Notes under the pieces: model-generated
What the model saw: only the letters and a program-made list of their open reading frames with translations
Told to the model about the DNA's origin: nothing
Databases searched by the model: none
Assembly: GCA_003158355.1 (NCBI GenBank)
Contig: PMIV01000233.1
Location: forward strand, 1 to 11,926
Origin: Anaerolineaceae bacterium
GTDB lineage: Bacteria; Chloroflexota; Anaerolineae; Anaerolineales; Anaerolineaceae
Reading direction: 5' to 3'
DNA length: 11,926 nucleotides
Shown: positions 6,631 to 11,926 of the stretch, piece after piece
Numbering within the stretch: the first letter of the stretch is position 1
How the letters are laid out: each line of letters opens with the position of its first letter
Program-made: the position numbers and the translations under genes

Positions 6631-6930
6631 ATGAATTTAGACCAAATCCGCTAATTTTCGCCCCAGATCAGGCAAATTGCCAAAAAACACGGAATTACTC
6701 GTGTTTTTATATTTGGTTCAGTGGCACGGGGCGAAAGTACTCCGCAGAGTGATCTGGATTTGCTGGTGGAAATGCAAGAAGGAGCTTCGCTTTTTGGTAT
6801 GGCAGGTTTTGGCTATGAAACTGAAAAACTACTTAAGATCAGTGTCGATGTGGTTCCACTATCAGTATTAATCCAACTCAATGATCAGACTTTTGCAAAA
6901 AATATACAAAGAGAAGCTATTGCAATATGA
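6631..6930 (+). pseudogene. MNT-type nucleotidyltransferase antitoxin, nonsense mutation
   Basis: Minimal nucleotidyltransferase domain of the type paired with HEPN toxins, where it silences the toxin (in known pairs by AMPylation). The ATG at 6631 has a very good GGAGAGG ribosome binding site, but the eighth codon is TAA (6652-6654). The frame then continues without interruption: PQIRQIAKKHGITRVFIFGS, VARGESTPQSDLDLLVEM, and ISVDVVP. The GS motif and all three catalytic Asp are intact. Only one base change (TAA from CAA or GAA) would restore about 99 residues. The next in-frame start (GTG 6718, ATG 6721 in another reading) would remove or damage the GS motif, so an active product is unlikely unless the stop is read through. 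Confidence 0.78.
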
Positions 6931-6980
6931 AAGATTTATTTTTAATGCAAAATCTTAATGCAAATCCCCGGTTTTTTTAA
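6927..6980 (+). pseudogene. Truncated start of a HEPN-type partner gene
   Basis: An ATG at 6927 overlaps the nucleotidyltransferase stop as ATGA, the usual coupling in MNT/HEPN operons. The reading frame starts MKDLFL, consistent with the N-terminus of DUF86/HEPN proteins. It then enters the repeat copy at 6948 and stops at 6980 after 17 residues. The rest of the toxin gene is absent. The HEPN assignment rests on context and about six residues, so it is inference. Confidence 0.45.
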
Positions 6981-6998
6981 AAAACCGGGGATTTTTTT
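6948..6998 (+). repeat. Direct repeat copy B (duplicated kinase end plus terminator)
   Basis: The first 17 bases (6948-6964) are identical to copy A at 6470-6486. The hairpin that follows has the same architecture, but its stem reads TCCCCGG where copy A has CACCCGG, with matching changes on the other arm. A further TTAATGCAA overlaps the left edge (6942-6950). Confidence 0.83.
6962..6998 (+). terminator. Second terminator, convergent with the aconitase X operon
   Basis: Stem AAATCCCCGGTTTT pairs with AAAACCGGGGATTT around a short T/A loop, followed by seven T on the plus strand (6992-6998). It ends the damaged nucleotidyltransferase unit. It also lies 20 bases beyond the stop of the minus-strand aconitase X operon and may terminate that too, though its T-run on that strand is poorer. 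Confidence 0.85.
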
Positions 6999-7017
6999 CG
7001 AACTTTTTTGACGTCTT

Positions 7018-7461
7018 CTATGCGATAGTGACAGTACCATCTTCGGCAATGCTGACGGCCTCACCGGTCTTGACGGCGTTGAGGAAATCCTCGCCGAGAG
7101 AATCGACGACGATAATGCGTTTCTCCAGCCAGATGTCTGAGAGGATGACGCCGGCAGCCGCCAGTGAATCAATGGGCTTTGAAAAGAGCATGGCCTTGGG
7201 TTGGTTGCCGATGTCGCACATGGTCATGATCACGAGTCCGCCGGTGGTGGAACCGATGGTCTGCGGCAGGCAGAGGATCTTATCGGTCATGACCTTTTTG
7301 TAGAGGTCAACGTTATTCTGATCAGAGCAGGAAGCTTTTTTGGAGCGCAAAACCACCGCCGTCTGATAAGAAGCAAGTGTGTTGAAACCGCCGTGAGAGA
7401 CAAGCGCTTCTCCCTGGCAGTTGCCAGAAAGGATCGAGCGACCTTTGAATGTAGTGGTCAT
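7018..7461 (-). CDS. Aconitase X small (swivel) subunit, DUF126
   Basis: 147-residue swivel-domain subunit of two-subunit aconitase X (DUF126). With the large subunit it forms a hydro-lyase; characterised relatives dehydrate cis-3-hydroxy-L-proline in bacteria or mevalonate 5-phosphate in archaea. Family landmarks are GRSILSGNCQGEALVS (7-22) near the N-terminus and LPQTIGSTTGGLVIMTM (65-81), with the Ser/Thr-rich GSTTGG loop carrying the conserved active-site hydroxyl. The late segment AAAGVILSDIWLEKRIIVVD is also typical. The start ATG overlaps the large-subunit stop by four bases (ATGA), so the subunits are translationally coupled. It is the last gene of a three-gene operon. The actual substrate is not decided by sequence. 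Confidence 0.88.
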   Translation of the reverse strand: MTTTFKGRSILSGNCQGEALVSHGGFNTLASYQTAVVLRSKKASCSDQNNVDLYKKVMTDKILCLPQTIGSTTGGLVIMTMCDIGNQPKAMLFSKPIDSLAAAGVILSDIWLEKRIIVVDSLGEDFLNAVKTGEAVSIAEDGTVTIA

Positions 7462-8768
7462 TGGGCTTTTTCTCCTTTTCCGGCTGTTCCGGTAACCATC
7501 AGCTCAAGAATGTCATCATCCTGGAAGAAGCGCGCTTTGGAATAGGTGCGCAGCTTGTTGGAATTGGTGGCAATCGGGTCCATTGCGGCCAGCGGGTTAT
7601 TCATATACATCAAGGGACAGATGGTGGAAATGGATACGTTCATAGCCTTGAGTTTGGCTATCACCTCCGGATCTTTACGATAGAGGTCGGCAATATCGGG
7701 GGGGGTGGAGAGGGAAACCGGCATGGCTGTGCGGGTAACGCCGTGTACTTTGAGGGCAGCAGAGATGCGTTCGATCCAGCCATCCAGTTGGTATCTATTG
7801 AGGTGCGGGCAGCCGATAAAGATGCGTTTGGGCTCGGCATCGAGGTTCTTCCATAGTACCGGATAGCTCTTATAGACCCGTTCCAGTTCGGCATCATCCA
7901 CCACGAAGGTCTGATAACCGGGAGCGAGGAGTTTCTCGCCCAGGTTGCGGACTTCGGGGGTGACGTTCTCAACATGATACAGGCCTACAGCACCGTTGGA
8001 AGCGGTGGCCGCGCCCATATCCTTGAGGAAAGCCTCGACAGTGGGGGTCATTTCTTTGCCCAGGAATTTATCCAGGCCGGTGATGTAGGGGACTTCTTCC
8101 ATGACCTTGAGGCCGATGGCGCTGCCTAAAAGCTGCGCGTTGGGGATCTTCGAAGTCTTGACTTCGATCTTCCAGGTAGCCTGACGGCCTTCATCAGTGA
8201 GAAAACCGAAGCGGGGAGCCTTGCCCAGGATGGCGCACAGGACATCGATACCGGCTGAGTTGCGGTTGGTGCGTGCTCCGAGCACGGAGTTGGCATAGAC
8301 CACAGCCGAACTTTCGGACCAGGCCAGCATGCTGCCATATTTGGGAGTGTTGCCGACCTCGGGGAAGTAGCAGGTGCAAGTGAAGGCGTTCTCGTTCTTC
8401 AACCCCAGCGCTTTGAGTTGCTTTTCGTAATCCGCCTGTTTGCCAAAGACCAACCCGAACACCAGTTTCTGGATGGGGTTGACGTTGACGGATGAGTATT
8501 CGATCGGGCGCGGATCAACGGTAAAAGGTTCCTTGGTTTTCAGGCCAGCGTCGATCAGTTCATCCATCATGGCGAAGTAGGGCTTGATGGTATTGGCGCC
8601 GAAGGAAGTGACAAAATGCTGGTCGCCAACGATATCCACCAGGCGATCAGCATTGAAGGCCTGGCCGTAAGTGACGATGGAGCGCATGGCCTTGGCCAAA
8701 ATCTCGCCCTGTTTACCGTCGAGGATGGCCTGTTCATCAGGTGTAAGTTTTAATTTTATCTCGGTCAT
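7458..8768 (-). CDS. Aconitase X large (catalytic) subunit, DUF521
   Basis: 436-residue catalytic subunit of aconitase X (DUF521). The ATG at 8768-8766 has AAGGAAA upstream; an open frame continues 42 codons further but that stretch lies in the preceding gene. The N-terminus KLKLTPDEQAILDGKQGEIL is the usual family opening. The Cys likely to hold the iron-sulfur cluster are in FTCTCYFPEVGNTPKYGS (Cys131/133), IGCPHLNRYQ (Cys320) and STICPLMYMNN (Cys384). The segment SVLGARTNRNSAGIDVLCAI (161-180) is also conserved. It follows the flavoenzyme gene after only 7 bp and overlaps the small subunit gene. Possible activities include cis-3-hydroxyproline or phosphomevalonate dehydration, but the neighbouring ene-reductase-like enzyme suggests another substrate. 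Confidence 0.92.
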   Translation of the reverse strand: MTEIKLKLTPDEQAILDGKQGEILAKAMRSIVTYGQAFNADRLVDIVGDQHFVTSFGANTIKPYFAMMDELIDAGLKTKEPFTVDPRPIEYSSVNVNPIQKLVFGLVFGKQADYEKQLKALGLKNENAFTCTCYFPEVGNTPKYGSMLAWSESSAVVYANSVLGARTNRNSAGIDVLCAILGKAPRFGFLTDEGRQATWKIEVKTSKIPNAQLLGSAIGLKVMEEVPYITGLDKFLGKEMTPTVEAFLKDMGAATASNGAVGLYHVENVTPEVRNLGEKLLAPGYQTFVVDDAELERVYKSYPVLWKNLDAEPKRIFIGCPHLNRYQLDGWIERISAALKVHGVTRTAMPVSLSTPPDIADLYRKDPEVIAKLKAMNVSISTICPLMYMNNPLAAMDPIATNSNKLRTYSKARFFQDDDILELMVTGTAGKGEKAQ

Positions 8769-8775
8769 AGTTTCC

Positions 8776-11043
8776 TTAAAGGTTACGCCCAACCAAAAAA
8801 CCGGCTTTGACAGCTTCAAAGACACGGCCGATCTGGAAAGCGTCACCCAGTTGGATGACTTCTGGTGCTGCCTGGGTATTGATACAGCCTTCATAGAAGG
8901 CGCGCACCGGGCGCAGCCCCATGGCCAGCACTACCAGATCAGCTTCGAGGGTTTGATCTTGATAATCTTCCTGGATGGCTTTGGCGAACGGGTTGGCAAT
9001 GTTTTCCGGCAGCAGCGGGGTCCAGGTGACGTAAGGCGAGGGCACGGTAGCAGAGACGTTGCGTTTGATGCTTACGGTGGTGCCGGAGATCGAAACCAGT
9101 TTAGTGCAGTTCCATAACGGTATGCCCAGGGCTTCCAGTTCGTGGATCAGGTGACCGCGGTTGGCGGTGCACAGTCCGGGCATGACGTTGGGCAGCATTT
9201 CGATGATGGTCACCTTTTTGCCAAATTCAGAGGCTAAAAAGTGAGCCGCTTCGCAGCCAACAGCACCCGCACCGATGACGGTGACGGTTTTGGCGTTGGC
9301 GGCCAATTCGGGATTGCGGAAGAGGTCGACTGCCTGGATCACATTCGGCTGATCGATGCCGGGCAGTTTGGGGGCAACCGGTGCGCCGCCCACGCCCACG
9401 ATAATGGTATCGAATTTGCCTTTGAGGCTTTCGGGGGTCACGCTGGCGTTCAATTCCACTTTGAGGTCGTATTTTTTGGAGCAGACCTCCAGTTGGTGTT
9501 CCAGATAGGCCAGGTAGTTCTTGACCTCGTATTTGATCTTGGGCTGGGAACCGGGCACGAGCATACCGCCGACGCGGCCGGTCTTTTCATAAATGGTGAC
9601 CTTGTGTCCGCGGCGGGCAGCGATGATGGCAGCGTGGATGCCGGCCGGGCCGGCACCGATGACTGCCACATTTTTGGGGCTGGCGGTGGGGATGAGATCG
9701 CGTTCGAGCACATCTTCAAAGCCAGTGCGCGGGTTGACCGAGCACTGCGGGTGACCGCCTTCGACGAATTCGTTAATGCAGCCTTCCTGGTCGCCGATGC
9801 ACGGGCGGATGTTTTTAACATCGCCGGCAAAAGCCTTGTTTGGCCAATCAGCGTCAGCCAATAAGGGACGAGCCAGCATGATCAGATCGCAGTCACCGTC
9901 GCGCAAAGCTTGTTCGGCCAGATCGGGGTAACCCAGCTTGCCAACTGCCACCACAGGAACGGGCAGACCGGCATTACTGAGGATTTTTTCGTGAGCGAAA
10001 TATTCTTTGACCAGGCGTGCCACCGGCAGGAAACAGCCGGAAGGCATAGAATTTGGGGGATGAGGAAGCCACCAGTTATCGTAACAACCGAGATCCACAT
10101 CGAACATATCCACACCGGCCTTGACCAGGTTGGCCATGTAATTGAGAGTCTGGGCGACGGTGCGCTCTTTTTTGAACTTCTTTAAGCAGGTAACATCATC
10201 CATGCGCTTGCCGTAAGTTTCGTTCAGGGCCAGCGAAAGATCGATGCGGTACATGATGGGATAGTTGGGGCCGACGCGTTTGCGGATCTCTTTGACCATA
10301 TCCAGGCCAAAGTTCTGCCAGTTGGCGAAGCGCCCCAGTTTGCGGCGGTTGAAGGCCGGGTTGGTCATCTGCTCGAGCAAATAACCTTCATGGCCGTGCA
10401 GATAAACACCGTCGATGAGAGCTGCTTTGGCATCAGCAGTAGCCTGCCCGGCGGCCTTGATAATGGTGTGGCATTCGCCGTCCGTCATGGGCCGGCAGGG
10501 GACGCCGGGGATGTAGTAATTGGGATTCCAAGAAGCTGAGACGGGCAGCTTGAACTTGGTCATGAGTGATTCCGGCGAGCCTACGCGCCCCAGACCAGCG
10601 GTGAGCTGGATGAAGAAACGTGAGCCATAGGCATGGACGATCTCGGCCAGGTCGCGCCAGCCGGAGTACACGGTACGGGAGCTGTCGATGCGCGGGAAAT
10701 AGCTCTTGCCGCCGCGTTCGGTCACAGTGGGGTCAACTGCCTGCGAAATGGGGATCAACCCGGAGGTGAGCAGCCCGGCGCCGCCACGAGCGCGGTCGCC
10801 AAAGTACTGGATCATCTTGTTGGAAGGACGGCCCAGTTCTTCGGCCATGTCGATATTCCCCATCGGGCCCATCACGATGCGGTTCTTCAACGTCAGGCGG
10901 TTAATCTGGACGGGGGAGAATAACGAAGTATAGGGGTAGTTCTTATTGGTCATCTGAGCCAGGTCCATGCGGCCGGATTCCGAGAACCATTTGGGGTATT
11001 GTTCGAGCAGTTCTTTTACAAAATCCACTTTGGGGTCGTTCAT
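8776..11043 (-). CDS. OYE/2,4-dienoyl-CoA reductase-like FMN-FeS-FAD oxidoreductase
   Basis: 755-residue flavoenzyme of the NADH:flavin oxidoreductase/2,4-dienoyl-CoA reductase type. An FMN TIM barrel (about 38-400) begins LFSPVQINRLTLKNRIVMGP and has GYLLEQMTNPAFNRR (220-234). Then comes an Fe-S segment: Cys415, Cys422 and Cys434 at canonical spacing, but Asp418 where the second Cys is expected. The FAD/NAD(P) domains have VIGAGPAG (461-468) and VIGAGAVG (589-596). Such enzymes pass electrons from NAD(P)H through FAD, Fe-S and FMN to an activated C=C bond. It is longer than the common ~650-680 residues, with about 37 extra N-terminal residues and a divergent 655-700 stretch; the YGG-type motif after NRR is absent. 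Start ATG has AAGGAG. It leads the operon with aconitase X, suggesting reduction of the alkene that enzyme makes. Confidence 0.91.
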   Translation of the reverse strand: MNDPKVDFVKELLEQYPKWFSESGRMDLAQMTNKNYPYTSLFSPVQINRLTLKNRIVMGPMGNIDMAEELGRPSNKMIQYFGDRARGGAGLLTSGLIPISQAVDPTVTERGGKSYFPRIDSSRTVYSGWRDLAEIVHAYGSRFFIQLTAGLGRVGSPESLMTKFKLPVSASWNPNYYIPGVPCRPMTDGECHTIIKAAGQATADAKAALIDGVYLHGHEGYLLEQMTNPAFNRRKLGRFANWQNFGLDMVKEIRKRVGPNYPIMYRIDLSLALNETYGKRMDDVTCLKKFKKERTVAQTLNYMANLVKAGVDMFDVDLGCYDNWWLPHPPNSMPSGCFLPVARLVKEYFAHEKILSNAGLPVPVVAVGKLGYPDLAEQALRDGDCDLIMLARPLLADADWPNKAFAGDVKNIRPCIGDQEGCINEFVEGGHPQCSVNPRTGFEDVLERDLIPTASPKNVAVIGAGPAGIHAAIIAARRGHKVTIYEKTGRVGGMLVPGSQPKIKYEVKNYLAYLEHQLEVCSKKYDLKVELNASVTPESLKGKFDTIIVGVGGAPVAPKLPGIDQPNVIQAVDLFRNPELAANAKTVTVIGAGAVGCEAAHFLASEFGKKVTIIEMLPNVMPGLCTANRGHLIHELEALGIPLWNCTKLVSISGTTVSIKRNVSATVPSPYVTWTPLLPENIANPFAKAIQEDYQDQTLEADLVVLAMGLRPVRAFYEGCINTQAAPEVIQLGDAFQIGRVFEAVKAGFLVGRNL

Positions 11044-11114
11044 GAATGCTCCTTAGAGAGGGGTGAGAGAACGGAAGATTATTTGTAAAAAACAACAACA
11101 ACGAGACAACTATA

Positions 11115-11142
11115 ATTATACTCAGAAATGATTACGAACAAA
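11115..11142 (-). promoter_or_regulatory. Candidate promoter of the flavoenzyme-aconitase X operon
   Basis: TATAAT on the minus strand (11120-11115) with TTTGTT (11142-11137) 16 bases upstream. It lies about 72 bases before the start codon. The leader holds a short run of TTG/AAC triplets (about 11090-11103). The -35 box is poor, so confidence is moderate. Confidence 0.4.
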
Positions 11143-11149
11143 CCAATAA

Positions 11150-11342
11150 TTACAAATTAGTGAGTTTAAGCAGTTCTCTTTTGTATAAAAAACACTTTCT
11201 GCCCAGAAGGTCTTTTGTCGCAGCAATGGAATTTCCTGATCTTGATGAGCCGGGGCACCCATTTAGTGATGATGAAGAGGAGTTTATAAAGGTTCCATCA
11301 TCCAGTCCAAGGGTAATTTCATCTTTGATTTACCCGCTAAAG
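11150..11342. other. Unassigned intergenic stretch, open on both strands
   Basis: Between the glycosyltransferase stop and the flavoenzyme promoter there is no gene I can name. On the plus strand a 64-codon frame runs from GTG 11160 to 11354, without a ribosome binding site. On the minus strand a 59-codon frame (11329-11153, including SSSSSLNGCPGSSRSGNSIA) is open but has no ATG, GTG or TTG near its beginning. It may be a gene remnant, an RNA or spacer. Confidence 0.3.
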
Positions 11343-11926
11343 TTAAATGAATGAATTCGGAACATTTTTGAACGATCTCTTTTTTGAAGTAAAGAGATTG
11401 TATTTAACTATATAGAACAAAGCCTGAATGCCATCTTTGACGCCGATCTTTTTGCCATCTGCATAAGATCGACTCAAAAACGAAATTGGTACTTCAGTTA
11501 TTCGCACATTTAATTTTGAAATCTTGGCGGTGACCTCAATTTCGAAACCGAAACGGGTGGAATTAATGACCATGTTTTGAATAATTTCGCGTCTGAAAGC
11601 TTTGTAGCATGTTTCAACATCTGAAAAATGAAATTTAGTAAATAAATTTGAGAAGAACGTAATTACTCTGTTAGCAAAATAGCTTTTTGCCATAAACGAT
11701 TCTTTAGTTGCGAGGTTCAGTAATCGGGAACCATAGACTACATCGGCAGTATTCTGAACAATTGGAGAAATTACCCGTAACATGTCCGCAGGGTTGTACT
11801 CTAAATCAGCATCCTGAACAATTACAATATCCCCCTGGCATTCACAAAAACCGGTCTTTAATGCCTGGGTTTTACCCTGATTTTGTTCGTGGCGAAAGAG
11901 ACGAATGTTGTTGTGATCTTTTATCA
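11343..11926 (-). CDS. GT2-family glycosyltransferase (5' end outside window)
   Basis: C-terminal 194 or so residues of a family 2 glycosyltransferase, resembling dolichyl-phosphate mannosyltransferase/polyprenyl-phosphate glycosyltransferase-type enzymes. These use a nucleotide sugar to make lipid-linked sugars or envelope glycans at the membrane. The frame is open to the window edge, upstream of the internal ATG at 11783. It carries NQGKTQALKTGF, then GDIVIVQDADLEYNPADM with the metal-binding DAD motif, VVYGSRLL, and the acceptor-side segments ETCYKAFRREII and EIEVTAKI. No C-terminal membrane helices are seen after the catalytic domain. The region is clearly more AT-rich than the aconitase X operon, possibly a different origin. 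Donor and acceptor are unknown. Confidence 0.87.
   Translation of the reverse strand, partial: IKDHNNIRLFRHEQNQGKTQALKTGFCECQGDIVIVQDADLEYNPADMLRVISPIVQNTADVVYGSRLLNLATKESFMAKSYFANRVITFFSNLFTKFHFSDVETCYKAFRREIIQNMVINSTRFGFEIEVTAKISKLNVRITEVPISFLSRSYADGKKIGVKDGIQALFYIVKYNLFTSKKRSFKNVPNSFI

Noticed and set aside
6558..6871. Plus-strand 64-codon frames around the nucleotidyltransferase
   Set aside because: They are out of frame with the conserved GS...SDLDLLVE domain and have no family resemblance.
7201..7856. Plus-strand open frames of 114 and 131 codons
   Set aside because: Both mirror the aconitase X subunit genes, which are in family-consistent frames on the minus strand.
8769..8894. 42-codon N-terminal extension of the aconitase X large subunit
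   Set aside because: It lies inside the end of the flavoenzyme gene, adds no conserved sequence, and a good ribosome binding site precedes the ATG at 8768.
9241..9864. 207-codon open frame on the plus strand
   Set aside because: Antisense to the flavoenzyme gene; the repeated DGDGFGVGG-like composition is the mirror of GC-rich codons.
11090..11103. AAC triplet run resembling a microsatellite
   Set aside because: Only about four repeat units in the 5' leader; too short to claim phase variation.

Overview
The window looks like a chromosomal segment from an anaerobic or facultative bacterium. Evidence: an oxygen-sensitive two-subunit class I fumarase, a flavin/iron-sulfur ene-reductase-like enzyme, and two-subunit aconitase X. 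Gene content and mixed base composition would fit Chloroflexota (Anaerolineae-like), but that placement is a guess. There is no rRNA, tRNA, CRISPR array or recognisable insertion sequence.

Layout, left to right. (1) 1-699, minus: the 5' part of an ABC transporter ATPase gene behind a strong promoter (TTGACA, 17 bp, TATATT) with a 19-bp palindrome at its start site, resembling GntR-family control. (2) 852-1559, minus: a complete VapBC-type toxin-antitoxin pair, AbrB-fold antitoxin then PIN toxin, with its promoter. (3) 1711-2589, plus: a YihY/BrkB membrane protein, convergent with a small DUF6582-like protein. (4) 3084-3676, minus: two tiny predicted membrane proteins. (5) 3828-6518, plus: fumarase alpha, fumarase beta, a ribbon-helix-helix antitoxin-like protein and a PfkB-family kinase, closely spaced and closed by a strong terminator. 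(6) 6519-7000: the wreck of an MNT/HEPN toxin-antitoxin module. The nucleotidyltransferase has an in-frame stop at codon 8. The partner survives only as a few start codons, cut off by a second copy of the kinase-end/terminator sequence. (7) 7018-11120, minus: a tight operon of a 755-residue OYE/2,4-dienoyl-CoA-reductase-like flavoenzyme, aconitase X large subunit and aconitase X small subunit. (8) 11044-11926: an AT-rich intergenic stretch, then the 3' part of a GT2 glycosyltransferase gene running off the window.

The most interesting biology is region 7. An aconitase X-type dehydratase is translationally coupled to an ene-reductase-like flavoenzyme, which suggests a dehydrate-then-reduce pathway with unknown substrate. 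The flavoenzyme has an Asp where the second cluster-binding Cys is expected. Second is region 6, where two terminator copies share 17 identical upstream bases and differ in their stems only by compensating changes.
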